Shown: positions 36,424 to 46,396, counted from the first letter of the stretch. The stretch: DNA of 64,000 nucleotides from Symbiodinium microadriaticum (GCA_001939145.1 LSRX01000702.1:1-64000); one strand, 5' to 3'. Numbers and translations: made by a program. Notes: generated by a model not told the origin, from the letters alone.

Positions 36424-37370
36424 ATGGATGTCCCGCCTCAGCCTGTGCTCCGAAGGGCGCATGGCGTTCTTGCCAGAGAGCTGACCACCGCTTGCAAGCG
36501 CTCCTTCAAGCGTGCGCAAACTAGAGCCATGCGAGATGGATCGACGCAGTATAGAGGTAGATGCCATACCCCAGCTAGCCTCTCCCTACAATATGTAGGT
36601 AAGGCTGCACCCAAACCTGTTCTAGCTCCATCCCTGCACACTAATAGTTGTCGATTTGTAACCTGGAACGCGGGCGGTGTTCATGCTGTCCGCTACGCCG
36701 AAATCCTTGCTTGGCTGGAGGCCGAACGCGCTTCAGGCAACCCTGTGCATGTCTTGTGTGTTCAGGAATCCAAGTGGGCGCAGGATAGCGAATTCTCCAA
36801 TGATCATTGGCATATCATCCATAGTGGCACGGGCAATGCAACCGGCGGCGTTCTCTTTTTTGTAAGCCGGCAACTCGCTGCCGCCCCGCAGCTGAAGCAT
36901 GCAGCTTTGATACCAGGCAGGGTTCTCCACCTGCGCATTTATGCACAAACCGTCATTGACGTGTTAGGGGTATACCAACATGCTTGGACAAACACGCACA
37001 GAGCCTACCTGGCACAAACGGCACAAGCGGCCTGGCGAGCTCGCAACAGCAGCTGCTTCAATCCCGTGCCCGCGTATGGACAGCGATTGCCCAGTGGGTC
37101 AGATCCACCCCAGCTCGACACCAACTAGTGATCTTAGGAGATATGAACTGTACATTAAGACCACAGGAACCCCATGTAGGGCTCGGGGTCGCTCACCACA
37201 AAACCTTCCCCCATCCTGACCAGAACGATTTTCAAATGCTTGTTGAAGCTCTAGGCCTCGTTGCCTTGAACACTTGGGGCAGGGCAGGTCGAACCTCCAG
37301 CACGTACTTGCATCTTCAGCATTCAGTAGTCCAACTAGACTTTGTGCTAGTTAGGCCCCCCTGTCAGCCA
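36424..37370 (+). pseudogene. LINE APE-type endonuclease, frameshifted
   Basis: A basic leader (LTTACKRSFKRAQTRAMR) precedes an exonuclease-endonuclease-phosphatase domain: CRFVTWNAGGVHAVRYAEIL (first strand with the asparagine), VHVLCVQESKWAQD (catalytic glutamate), GGVLFFVSRQL and LHLRIYAQTVIDVLGVYQH. Near 37,035 the reading must change frame to continue with LLQSRARVWTAIAQWVRSTP and VILGDMNCTLRPQ (GDMN in place of GDFN), then LNTWGRAGRTSSTYLH and QLDFVLVRPP. At least one indel therefore breaks the domain. In LINEs this enzyme nicks target DNA to prime reverse transcription. The closing SDH box is not seen. Confidence 0.8.
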
Positions 37371-37378
37371 CGGGCAAA

Positions 37379-37735
37379 ATGTTCCAAAGCACCCGATTGT
37401 GCATGCGGCATGTGCCAGTGGAATGTTTCCTGCCGCGCCAGCCCCCTACGCAGTACCCTGACCGGCCTACCCACAACCCTCTGCAGGCGCATAAGGTCCG
37501 AGAGAAGTTAGCTAAACAGCCAGTCCTCATACCTGTCCTCCTGCGTAAGCTGCAGGAGACCCTTCCTGTAGCCCCAAACCTGGAAGCCGGCCTCCGGTGT
37601 GCCTGGCAAAGTAGCTGCGAGCAGCTTGATAGACTTCCCTTGATCCAACCTACGCCAGCACAGCCTCCCGCTGTCAATTTGAAAACTTATTGGACTGCTA
37701 AGCATTCACAAGAACCTTTGCCCCCCTCCCCCAGA
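37379..37735 (+). pseudogene. LINE endonuclease-RT linker, left part
   Basis: After a further frame change the sequence reads PLQAHKVREKLAKQPVLIPV, LRKLQETLPVAPNLEAGLRC, AWQSSCEQLDRLPLIQPTPA and LKTYWTAKHSQEPLPPSP, then enters a cytosine run. In related dinoflagellate LINEs a helical linker of this kind joins the endonuclease to the RT; this is recalled, not searched. The continuation is found at 55.64 kb. Confidence 0.6.
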
Positions 37736-37769
37736 CCCCCCCCCCTAGAAAATAAATATGAAATAGAGG

Positions 37770-37906
37770 GCTAGGCGAGAAAATAAACCCTATTAAGGAC
37801 TAATAGTGCCTAATAAGGAATAATAGTGTTTAGCTGTTTCGGGGGCTGGGGCCACGAAATTGCCAACGAAATAAACCTTATTAGGCTTTATTTTGGTTTA
37901 TTTGTT
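37770..37906 (+). repeat. Hairpin-prone AATAAACC...GGTTTATT segment
   Basis: GAAAATAAACCCTATTAAGG and CCTAATAAGG on the left are partly complementary to CCTTATTAGGC and GGTTTATTT at 37874-37906. The same motif in direct orientation (TAAACCTTATT ... TTTATTT) recurs at 55,590-55,620. It could be a subterminal repeat of the insertion or a small MITE-like element. Confidence 0.5.
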
Positions 37907-37975
37907 GTTTGATGTTCTATCAATATTCGAATAATTCCGGGTGCATGCGACCATGCGAATCGAGTGAAGCTTGTT

Positions 37976-37976
<1 letters not shown>

Positions 37977-38007
<31 letters not shown>
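37977..38007 (+). repeat. (TG)n microsatellite
   Basis: About fifteen TG units lie close to the left end of the insertion. Confidence 0.9.
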
Positions 38008-38011
<4 letters not shown>

Positions 38012-38181
38012 GCAGTGCTGCGAGCCCGAACGCGAGGAGAGTCATGCAATGACATCACGACATGGTGCACATTGTCTTATGATTCCACACAATCCATTGG
38101 ACCATGCTAGTAACTCAAAACAGCTAATTTTCATCGCCAGTGGCAGGCAAATGCAGAATAGTTTCATGACCTCTGTCGATC

Positions 38182-39066
38182 ATGGCGGGCGTGAGTTTAT
38201 TTTCGGTTCTGCTTCCAGGAGATCCTGCAATATCTGTTGTTACCGCTGAAGGAACCGATGTGCAGCGACAGTGGGTGGCAGGTGATTTGCTGTTGAATTT
38301 GTTCAGCACATCGAGCGTCGAGAAGGCAACGGCTCACTGTCGTGATCCTGAAAAGACGGCCCAAGTGGCCGAGTTTCATCGTGAAGTGTTCCCCGGAGAA
38401 GCCATTCCAGGCCTGCTGCTGACGAAACATGAGGCCGATCAGGGCTTCGCCAAAGGGCAGAATCAGCCATTCTATCTGAAAGAAAAAACGCTTCCAACTA
38501 CTGTAGCATGGTCATGGATTGCTTGGGCGGTATCTTACCCCAGGCGACAACCCCCGGAAAGGAAGCTTGCTAACGCATGCTTTAGTGGCCTCGTCCAGCA
38601 TTGTCTTGAAGGGTGTGGCTCTTTGCAGTTTGATATGCAAGCTGTCGGTTCCCGTGAAGCTGTTTCCAGAGAAGTGCGATATCCTGGAGGAACGTTTTCT
38701 GTAGACGACGTTTGGGGAACAGCTGTTCGTGCCAGACTGCGACCAGCGTGGAAATTCCTGCGCGATGCAGGAGTTCTCACCTCTGATTTCCAGAGACCGT
38801 CGCTGGCAGATGTTATTCTGTTCGGATTGCAACCAAAAAAGAATGACCAGTATGCTAGGGCCTACTCTTTGGTGAGGCCTTTGGCTTTGAGCTTGCTGCG
38901 CCAATTTGTTCGTTTGCTGGACAGCAGGATGCCAGAGCTGTCCTTGGAATCGTTAGCCTATCGGAAGGGCATGGAAAAGAATCGTGCGAGGCAGCAGGTT
39001 GCCTTGCGTCTCGCGACGACAGCCGCAGGCATGTACTACCTTTTCGACAACGCCTCCTGGACATAA
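38182..39066 (+). CDS. Unknown 294-residue ORF in the insertion
   Basis: This is an intact frame of 294 codons. Segments include LFSVLLPGDPAISVVTAEG, DPEKTAQVAEFHREVFPGEA, TTVAWSWIAWAVSYPRRQP, DVWGTAVRARLRPAWKFLRD, SLVRPLALSLLRQFVRLLDS and QQVALRLATTAAGMYYLF. The last third is helix-rich and basic. No catalytic or zinc motif stands out and no family is recognised. It may be an exon, because a downstream frame starting at 39093 is bounded by splice-like sites; the donor joining them would have to be unusual (GC or GA). It lies upstream of the methyltransferase gene on the same strand. Confidence 0.55.
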   Translation: MAGVSLFSVLLPGDPAISVVTAEGTDVQRQWVAGDLLLNLFSTSSVEKATAHCRDPEKTAQVAEFHREVFPGEAIPGLLLTKHEADQGFAKGQNQPFYLKEKTLPTTVAWSWIAWAVSYPRRQPPERKLANACFSGLVQHCLEGCGSLQFDMQAVGSREAVSREVRYPGGTFSVDDVWGTAVRARLRPAWKFLRDAGVLTSDFQRPSLADVILFGLQPKKNDQYARAYSLVRPLALSLLRQFVRLLDSRMPELSLESLAYRKGMEKNRARQQVALRLATTAAGMYYLFDNASWT

Positions 39067-39092
39067 CTGCTACGCTGTATCCTGTGCCCCAG

Positions 39093-39197
39093 ACCATTCA
39101 GACCTGCCTAGCCCAGGAGGACAGTGGAGCAACAATCCGTGACATTCTTGAGAAGTACGACCTCGAGCACGTGAAGCCTAGCACGTTTGCCTGGAAG
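39093..39197 (+). CDS. Small phase-0 exon
   Basis: Exactly 35 codons lie between GTGCCCCAG| and |GTGTGT, encoding TIQTCLAQEDSGATIRDILE and KYDLEHVKPSTFAWK. Phase 0 on both sides matches the exon structure of the gene that follows. It may link the 294-residue ORF to the methyltransferase. The frame also stays open beyond the donor to 39440, so the exon could be longer. Confidence 0.4.
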
Positions 39198-39772
39198 GTG
39201 TGTGCTGCTGGGCTTAGACGGACCAGTTACTGTCGCAGTGCGTGGCTTGTGGCTGGGGGATGTGTTGTAGAGGGGCTAAATGTTGTGTACTTAGTGACTG
39301 GAGCACGGACAGATCAGGTAACATACTGGTGCCGCTGCCGCACGGAGCTGGATCCGTTGAAGGTCTTTCACGCAGGAGCCCTTGTATATCGGGGCATGTT
39401 CTTTAATTGTTCAGAATATGCCCCAACCATGTTGCCCTGAGGTTTTCATGGACGGATCGTCCATAGCCAAGAAGCCTACGGAACTAGCGTATCTCTGGTG
39501 CCCGGAGATTCTTCGCGGGTGCTACGCTCCTCCAGTTGCCGTTTTCTCAGAGTGATTGCGTGATTATTGTCCGGTAGCAGAAATTCAGAATGTTTGCACC
39601 AGCCAACATGTGTGATTTGCAGTTCATGTGATCATCTGGGTGTGCTCGCAGCGTCGCCTATGGCATTGCCAAGAATCTTAGTCAGTGCCCTACATTCCCA
39701 TATTCATCATTTAATTCCCACGTTCCAGGGTGTTAAATCTAAGTTAGCTTTTGTCTTTCCGTGCGCAGCAGC

Positions 39773-41728
39773 ATGGACGACATTGCAATTTGTGACGACG
39801 CAAGTTCAGAAGGAGGTCTACCTTGGACCCAGAATAGTTCGGTGAGTTCCAACCCGTCTTTGGAGCCTAGTCAGCAGCACAGCGTGGCACAGTCAGTCAT
39901 TGTCTTTCTGTGGGGCTATGCCGGTCCAAAGCCAAGGACCTTCCTCGAGATACCTCTATGCTTACGAGGGCCGCGAGGGCAATCCAAATCGCTTGGTTTG
40001 TGATTTGCAAGATTATTGATCCTCGGCAGCTGGAGGACCCCGATGCCGGCCCTTGTTAATTGTTACCTAGTACTATAGTTGCACACTCTTTGACCAGGAG
40101 TCTTTTCTCGTACGAGGGCACACCACCTCTTCAAGCTGCACCGGTGCATTCACCGCCGAGTTGGCGCTGGGATCAGCGGAGAACATTATCAATGCCTCCC
40201 AGAAACTGAAACGGCCTGTAAGTTTTAGGCCAGTCTCGTGCCACGATACTCGGCTGCTGAAATTTTACTTATTGCACATGAACCGCCTGCTGCATTGCAT
40301 GGGATGAGTGTTTTTACTTCTGCCCACCTATTTTACTATTATTATTGCTATTACCTATCCCAGGAATGGGATCCCGCATGCCGCCAGCTCATCGTGGATC
40401 ATTTCTCGTGGCTGCGAAGAGCCACGGGGAGATCCTGCCAGCCGCCATGTGTTTTTGCTGATTTGGAGGGTTGTGTTCCGCCCAACAGCTACTGCCCGAC
40501 ACACAGTTTTATGCAGAAGCTGCGTGACTTGGATGATGCGCCGTTGCTTCAGAAGCAGTACTGCCACACACATGGCACTCAGTGTCCTCTGTTCGGCAAG
40601 TCCACGAACGCAACCCTGGAAGTTGCCGGCCTTCCGTGCTGGGACATGTCTGCAGCTGGTAAGAGACTGAAAGAAGACGGACGCACGTCCTCCGTCTTCA
40701 TATGCCACGCCAAACGGCACGTCGAGAAAAGGACGCCGCTGATTATCATTGAAAACACGAAGGCCCATCTCACATGACATAGGTCCACCCCACCCGACAC
40801 CACCCCAACTACTGAATGTTGAGTTGCCTGGGCCTTGCAAAGCTAATTTTCACTTGCCCTGCCAGGGCCTCCGCGTACAGATGCTGCGGGCCATGTACGG
40901 GGGTCACTACACGCTGCACATACTTCACTGCAACACTGCAGCGGTGGGCCATGCTGGTGCCAAGCGTGACAGAGTGTATGTCATTCTTGCACACAAACAG
41001 CAAACAATGCTGCAGCACGATCCCCAGGAGCTTTACGACAGAATTACACAGACGATCCCTCCCAGAGTGGCTACATCGCCGAAGGACTACTTCGTGGCCA
41101 CCAACACAGACATCCGCCTGCACGTCGATGCAATCTGCCGGAAGCGGAAGCGCAAGTTGACAGCTGTCGCCTAGGTTGCAGCAAGACATCATCTTACTTA
41201 CGTTACAGCATGCATGAGCAGTGTAGCTTGATTGATTGTCACAAAGAAACACTTACTCGTCACGTTATTCCCGAGGCTGTCGCGGACAAGCTGCGGCGAG
41301 ACGCCACCAACGTGGACTGCAGCTTCGTCCTGAATGCAAGGGAAAAGAAGGTGGCTGCAGAACTCGACAAAGAATACCGAAAGCGGTACAATGGCGACCC
41401 CAGTCTGGATGACAACCTCGTCTACCACTTGGGGGACAGCGCGGCATATCGCACCTGGTCTGCACCCGCAAACTCCGTGCCTACCTTGAAGCGTTCCTCG
41501 GGGCTGCTGTGGTCGCCGAAGCGGAAGCGGTGCATGACTAGCCGCGAGCTCCTCGCGACATTGGGGTTTCCGGTCATCAAGGCGACGGCAGCTGCAATGA
41601 TGGTGCCAGAGCTTCCCATCCTAGATTCCAGCAGAGCTTCTAGGATTGCCGGCAACGCCATGCACTGGTCCAGTGTAGCAGTGGTGCAGCTTGTAGCACT
41701 ATCTTGCTTCAGCCCTGCTCGCAAGTAA
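39773..41728 (+). CDS. Divergent cytosine-C5 DNA methyltransferase-like gene, five exons
   Basis: The exons are 39773-39841 (from ATG), 40098-40217, 40364-40762, 40866 to about 41162, and about 41276-41728 (stop). The first three introns are phase 0: GT-AG, GT-AG and GC-AG. Methyltransferase motifs run in order: SSCTGAFTAELALGSAENI (degenerate motif I), EWDPACRQLIVDHF (II), FADLEGCVPP (III), VAGLPCWDMSAAGKR (IV, with the PC catalytic cysteine), LIIIENTK (VI, ENV-like), VGHAGAKRDRVYVILAHK (VIII, arginine-rich), and RIAGNAMHWSSVAVVQLVAL (X, GN-type) near the carboxyl end. In the family these bind S-adenosylmethionine and methylate cytosine C5. TSRELLATLGFP precedes motif X. The donor of exon 4 is unresolved. 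No frameshift is seen, unlike the flanking LINE. Methyltransferases captured by retrotransposons have been reported in dinoflagellates; whether this belongs to that group is not shown. Activity is unproven because motif I is unusual. Confidence 0.7.
40763..40865 (+). other. GC-AG intron inside the methyltransferase gene
   Basis: The donor is AAG|GCCCAT and the acceptor CCTGCCAG|G; the intron is 103 bp and phase 0. It separates motif VI (IIIENTK) from LRVQMLRAMYGGHYTLHI. Read unspliced, the upstream frame meets TGA at 40775-40777. This agrees with the known tolerance of dinoflagellates for GC donors. Confidence 0.7.
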
Positions 41729-41936
41729 CAGAATTTCAGTCGATTTGGCTGGTGGACAGACAAAACAAATGTCAGCTTGAGTTGCATTGCAGGGTCCTTC
41801 ACTTCGTCTCTTGCTAGACCTTGAGCAGCACCTGCATGACTGACCTGAGCTGAATCGCCCGGGCTCCTGTGCGTGACATCAATTGACTTAGTTTTCCGCT
41901 AGGCAGGACTTTTGGTTTTGCTGATCTGATCGAATC

Positions 41937-42496
41937 ATGCCACCGCGCACGGGCAAGCGCCCAGCGCGCGAAGATGAGGATGAGGTGCCTGAGCAGGTGG
42001 TACCGTCGATACGCATGCGAAAACCAACGTTACTTGGCCGAATTGCAGCGTTGATGGGTGCACGAAGCAGCCAGACTCAAATTTACCTTCCAACCCAAGG
42101 CCCAAAATTCGCTGGCCCGGCGGTGTGGATCCTGGTCTGGAGCCGGAAGATGATGCCGACAAACCTCCCCCCAAGAAATGCCCAAAACCGAAGCCACCCT
42201 CCAAGAAACCCCCCAAGCGCTCCGAACCGGAACCCGAGGAGGAAGACGAGGAAGATGATGATGAGAGACCCCCCGTGAAGGCTTCCAAGAAAGCCAAAGC
42301 CGCTCCGAAGAAAAACCCCAAGCGACGACCCAGCCCGGAGTCAGAGGAGGAGGACGAGGAGGATACTCCCGCCCCGAAGAGAAAACCCAAAGCTGCTCCC
42401 AAGAATAAGGCTGCAGGGGAGCCCAAGCGAGGCGCGAGCAAAGGGCCTGCTTCCAGTACCTCAGTTCATTGTTACTCTGTAGCTCCTAACTGCTAA
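41937..42496 (+). CDS. Acidic/basic low-complexity nuclear-like exon(s)
   Basis: The frame from 42125 encodes alternating basic and acidic blocks: KPKPPSKKPPKRSEPEPEEE, DEEDDDERPPVKASKKAKAA, PKRRPSPESEEEDEEDTPAP and KRKPKAAPKNKAAGEPKRGA. Composition of this type is common in chromatin-associated and nucleolar linkers. A possible start exon (MPPRTGKRPAREDEDEVPEQ) lies at 41937 in another frame, so an intron would be needed between 42000 and 42125. No domain is recognised. Confidence 0.45.
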
Positions 42497-42599
42497 TCCT
42501 ACACATTATCCTAAATAAATAACTCAATTCATTAGGCAATGGCCGGACCATTGTCACGGAGTACTACAACCACCCCTACCTGGGAAAGATGCCGGCGCC

Positions 42600-42630
42600 G
42601 TGCTGAGAGAGAGAGAGAGAGAGAGAGTGA
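42600..42630 (+). repeat. (GA)n run
   Basis: A short GAGAGA run lies immediately upstream of the hexamer array. Confidence 0.85.
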
Positions 42631-42674
42631 GAGTGCATGGGCGTGTGGGCGTGTGCGGGTGCGGTGCTGTGGGT

Positions 42675-43465
42675 GGGTGTGGGTGTGGGTGTGGGTGTGG
42701 GTGTGGGTGTGGGTGTGGGTGTGGGTGTGGGTGTGGGTGTGGGTGTGGGTGTGGGTGTGGGTGTGGGTGTGGGTGTGGGTGTGGGTGTGGGTGTGGGTGT
42801 GGGTGTGGGTGTGGGTGTGGGTGTGGGTGTGGGTGTGGGTGTGGGTGTGGGTGTGGGTGTGGGTGTGGGTGTGGGTGTGGGTGTGGGTGTGGGTGTGGGT
42901 GTGGGTGTGGGTGTGGGTGTGGGTGTGGGTGTGGGTGTGGGTGTGGGTGTGGGTGTGGGTGTGGGTGTGGGTGTGGGTGTGGGTGTGGGTGTGGGTGTGG
43001 GTGTGGGTGTGGGTGTGGGTGTGGGTGTGGGTGTGGGTGTGGGTGTGGGTGTGGGTGTGGGTGTGGGTGTGGGTGTGGGTGTGGGTGTGGGTGTGGGTGT
43101 GGGTGTGGGTGTGGGTGTGGGTGTGGGTGTGGGTGTGGGTGTGGGTGTGGGTGTGGGTGTGGGTGTGGGTGTGGGTGTGGGTGTGGGTGTGGGTGTGGGT
43201 GTGGGTGTGGGTGTGGGTGTGGGTGTGGGTGTGGGTGTGGGTGTGGGTGTGGGTGTGGGTGTGGGTGTGGGTGTGGGTGTGGGTGTGGGTGTGGGTGTGG
43301 GTGTGGGTGTGGGTGTGGGTGTGGGTGTGGGTGTGGGTGTGGGTGTGGGTGTGGGTGTGGGTGTGGGTGTGGGTGTGGGTGTGGGTGTGGGTGTGGGTGT
43401 GGGTGTGGGTGTGGGTGTGGGTGTGGGTGTGGGTGTGGGTGTGGGTGTGGGTGTGGGTGTGGGTG
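42675..43465 (+). repeat. Perfect (GGGTGT)n array, about 132 units
   Basis: Uninterrupted GGGTGT units run for about 791 bases with no visible substitution. Each GGG is separated by TGT, which satisfies the G3N3 spacing of G-quadruplex DNA many times over. The array ends at an undetermined base (43466) that abuts CCCTAAA-type sequence, so its true length may be collapsed. All open frames through it, on both strands, are repeat translations. Confidence 0.97.
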
Positions 43466-43467
43466 NC

Positions 43468-43640
43468 AACCCCTGAACCCCTCAACCCCTCAACACCTAA
43501 ACCCCTAAACCCCTGGAATACTAAACCTCTAGTCTAAACCCCAACCCCTCAACCCTTCAACCCCTAAACCCCTAAACTTAAAACCCTTATTTAAACCCTT
43601 AAACCCCTAAACCCCTAAACCCCCAACCCCAGACTGATTG
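43468..43640 (-). repeat. CCCTAAA-type telomere-like tract
   Basis: Degenerate CCCCTAAA and CCCCTCAA units, with the G-rich strand being the minus strand. It sits between the hexamer array and the exon starting near 43649. Confidence 0.85.
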
Positions 43641-43648
43641 TAGCCCAG

Positions 43649-43802
43649 GTCTGTGCCTGACATCAAGGCCTACATGACGGCCAGATGGGCAGCGGCAGAT
43701 GATGACGAAGATATTGGGCCTTTCGCCAGCGAGCTCCCTGCTGCGCCGGCCACGGGCGGACCAGCACCCCTTCCGGAGTGGGTGAAAACTCACATGACGG
43801 AG
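43649..43802 (+). CDS. Exon encoding acidic linker
   Basis: Between a TAGCCCAG acceptor and a GAG|GTAGAG donor the frame reads AYMTARWAAADDDEDIGPFA and PAPLPEWVKTHMTE. It is probably one exon of a long gene running through the insertion. Unknown function. Confidence 0.4.
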
Positions 43803-43890
43803 GTAGAGGCTAGCTGTGTCCCAGTGACCAACGGTTCAAACATTCGTCGAGTCATGTCATATAATGTTATGATGCCCATTCTGTTTCTAG

Positions 43891-44280
43891 ATTGTGCTGG
43901 CTGCAGGCAACGGCGGCAGATCAGTCAGAGGAGGACGGGGACGACTCGGATTTGGAGCTACCCGAGGTTGGGTACACTTTGGAGAAACGCAAAGTCAAGG
44001 GCAAGGGCAACTTGTGGTTTCTGCACCACGATGAGCTGGGCAAGGTCCCCGGAGAAAGGCCATGGGTGGGAGATCTACGTGGAACACAAAGTGGAGTTCC
44101 TCTGGCAGGGCGAGGACCACGGCGTGGACGGGGAAGAGTGCTCAGAAGTGATGGCTCAGCTCCTGCACGCTGAGAAAGATGCTCAAGTTGGCAAGCAGAA
44201 ATCGGCAGCGGCAAAGGCAAGGAACAGGGAGCAAGCGTTGCCGCCGATCACGGATGGGTCGGACAAAGCTAATAAAGGAC
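43891..44280 (+). pseudogene. Exon with internal frameshift
   Basis: After TTTCTAG the frame gives ADQSEEDGDDSDLELPEVGY and TLEKRKVKGKGNLWFLHHDE. At about 44,055 the coding sense moves to the next frame, giving KGHGWEIYVEHKVEFLWQGE and EVMAQLLHAEKDAQVGKQKS. A one-base indel is the simplest reading. It is either decay or a sequencing error. Not recognised. Confidence 0.45.
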
Positions 44281-44520
44281 ACGAGTGTTGTTGCGGTAAT
44301 AAAGCAATTTATAATGCATTTATCAAGGTGCATAGCCTTCTCCGTCGTATGCACAAGGACCCCAATCGTCCGCTGGAAAGCACCCTCAGTCCACCGCCGT
44401 GCCCGATGATGACTTTGGCGGCTCCTCTTCGGATTCTTGCGGCTTGTCAGATGCGGAGGACGCTTGTGGTGCATTTCGTAATGTACTACAGACTGAAGCT
44501 GCCTTCCTTTGCCTGTTGCA

Positions 44521-44730
44521 GGAGACTCAGCCGCCGCTCTTGATGCCGTTTGTCTTCACCCAGGATGGCAAGCAATGGCTTATGGATGCGCAGCAGATGC
44601 GGGAGCTCGCTCTGCCTGGTGGAGACAAGACCGATGGCTCGGATGATTGGAAAGTGGTCCAGGAATCCATCGCTGGCAAGATCCACTATCTCCTCAGCTC
44701 TGACACCTCTGCACGCCCACGGCATTGTGA
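44521..44730 (+). CDS. Candidate exon, unknown
   Basis: The frame reads ETQPPLLMPFVFTQDGKQWL, MDAQQMRELALPGGDKTDGS and DDWKVVQESIAGKIHYLLSS after a TTGCAG acceptor. It is protein-like but no family is recognised. Confidence 0.35.
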
Positions 44731-44757
44731 TGTCTTGCTGGCTGGCAGGAGACTCTG

Positions 44758-44805
44758 TTCATCAGTTTTATGAGCTCCCTTTCATCAGTTTTATGAGCTC
44801 CCTGA
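44758..44805 (+). repeat. 22-base direct duplication
   Basis: TTCATCAGTTTTATGAGCTC with CC occurs twice back to back, just upstream of the exon at 44820. It may be slippage or an intron-insertion footprint. Confidence 0.85.
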
Positions 44806-44819
44806 CAAGTGCCTGCCAG

Positions 44820-44903
44820 GAAGAGCAAGGACATCGCGGATCCCGCCCGGAAGGAAGCGGCCGAGAAGCACTTGGCAAAGCACGAGGCCGAAAACTTAAG
44901 CAG
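44820..44903 (+). CDS. Lysine/glutamate-rich helical exon
   Basis: Between CTGCCAG| and CAG|GTTTTAG the frame reads KSKDIADPARKEAAEKHLAK and HEAENLS. A telomere-like tract starts in the following intron. It is likely part of the coiled-coil protein continued at 45582, though the phases of the two exons do not match directly. Confidence 0.4.
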
Positions 44904-45255
44904 GTTTTAGATTAGGGTTTCGAGGGTCTGGGCTTGATTTATAGGGTTGAGGGTTCAGGGTTGCGGGTGTAGGGGTTAGGGTTTTATTTTAGGGGGTTTA
45001 TTTGGGGTCTAGGGTTTACGGGGTTTAGGGGGTTAAAGGTTTTTAGGGTTTAGGGTTTAAGGGGTCTAGGGGGTTCCGGGGTTTAGGGCTTAGGGGGTTT
45101 ATTTAGGGTCTAGGTTTAAGGTGTTTAGGGGTTTCGAGGCTTAGGGTTTAGGGGCTTAGAGGTTGAGGGTTCAGGGGTTTAGGGGTTTAAGGGTTTCAGG
45201 GTTTAGGGTTTAAGGTTTAGGGTTTTTGGGGTTTTGCGTTTAGGGCTTAGGGTTC
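44904..45255 (+). repeat. Degenerate TTTAGGG telomere-like tract
   Basis: Many TTTAGGG, TTTAGGGG and TCTAGGG units run for about 350 bases. The tract occupies the start of the apparent intron between the exons at 44820 and 45582. Confidence 0.9.
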
Positions 45256-45581
45256 AGCAGCTCCGGTCGAGTAGTTGAAAGTAGAGTTACATTCACGGTC
45301 TAGGTGTAACACCCAGGGATAAAACCAGCCCATGACTCAACCCTGCACTTCACCTTGGACTCCAGCTGGGAGGGCCGGGGGGTTAGGGTCATCGTCATGG
45401 ACGAGCCTCTGGTTCGAGTTGAAGTTTAGGGTACCAGAGTTTTGACCGCAAGTTTTGTGGCTGGGAATTCGCTTGAGAGTTGGTGGTTTAATATTAATAG
45501 GTGTGGTTTGGGTTCGGTTTGGATGTACCGGTATGCCCCATATACTTTAAAACGTCAAGCCTGAGATTGTAGTGTTCTCAG

Positions 45582-45763
45582 GCCGCTGTCAAGCAAGCGA
45601 CGATGCTGAAGGAACGCCGTGCTGCAGCAGCGAAGGTCGCAGCAGAAGCGGAACAGGCTGCAGCAGCGAAGCGCGCAGCAGAAGCGGAACAGGCTGCAGC
45701 AGCGGAGCACGCAGCAAAAGCGGCGAAGGCGGAGAAGGAGAAAGCAGCAGCTGCCCTCGCGAT

Positions 45764-45795
<32 letters not shown>

Positions 45796-46316
45796 CACTG
45801 ACAGCAATGATGCCGCCCAATCTTGCCCCAGAGCAAATGACCCAACTGTTCAGCCAGATGATGACTTGGTTCAACCAGAACCCTCAGGGCTCGACAGCAG
45901 CTGATCAGGCACAGGCAACAGCAACAAAGGAGAAGGAAGAGCTCGCAAAGCGTGAGGCACAGGAGAAGGAGGAGATCGCAAAGCGTGAGGCACAGGAGAA
46001 GGAGGAGATCGCAAAGCGCGAGGCCAAGGAGAAGGAGGAGATCGCAAAGCGTGCGGCGCGGGAGAAGGCAGAGCGTGAGGCCAAGGAGCAGGAAGAGCGC
46101 ACACAGCGCGAGGCACAGGAGAAGGCAGAGCGTGAGGCCAAGGAGCAGGAGCAGATCGCAAAGCGCGAGGCAATCGAGAAGGAAGAGCACGCAAAGCGTG
46201 AGGTGGCAGAGGCGAAGGAGGAGGAGCCGCAGTCCCGCGCGAGCAAGCGCGCAAAGACCCAGGCACTGTCACCGAGCCTGGCGGCCAACAAGTGTGACCT
46301 GGATTCGGGCGACTGA
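45582..46316 (+). CDS. Coiled-coil exon with alanine/glutamine and KREAQEKEE repeats
   Basis: After TGTTCTCAG the frame stays open for 245 codons. It has an alanine-rich helix (AAAKVAAEAEQAAAAKRAAE), a glutamine run of ten, a short conserved-looking block (MMPPNLAPEQMTQLFSQMMT) and then about nine units of the type AKREAQEKEEI, ending near ASKRAKTQAL. This is a long charged helix, either a coiled coil or a single alpha-helix. The terminal stop at 46314 may be skipped by splicing. No function can be assigned. Confidence 0.5.
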
Positions 46317-46396
46317 GTTCGTGAGCCAAGTGCCTTCTGACACAGGAAATCCTACCTACGAAGTAGCCATAAGGGAGATGACTGTTCAAATGGGCC

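Noticed and set aside
42532..43537. Very long open frames on both strands through the hexamer array
   Set aside because: They are translations of (GGGTGT)n and its complement, with no coding evidence.
45555..46190. Minus-strand leucine/cysteine-rich frame opposite the coiled-coil exon
   Set aside because: It is the antisense of GAG/GCA-repeat coding; the plus strand has phased splice context and helical periodicity.
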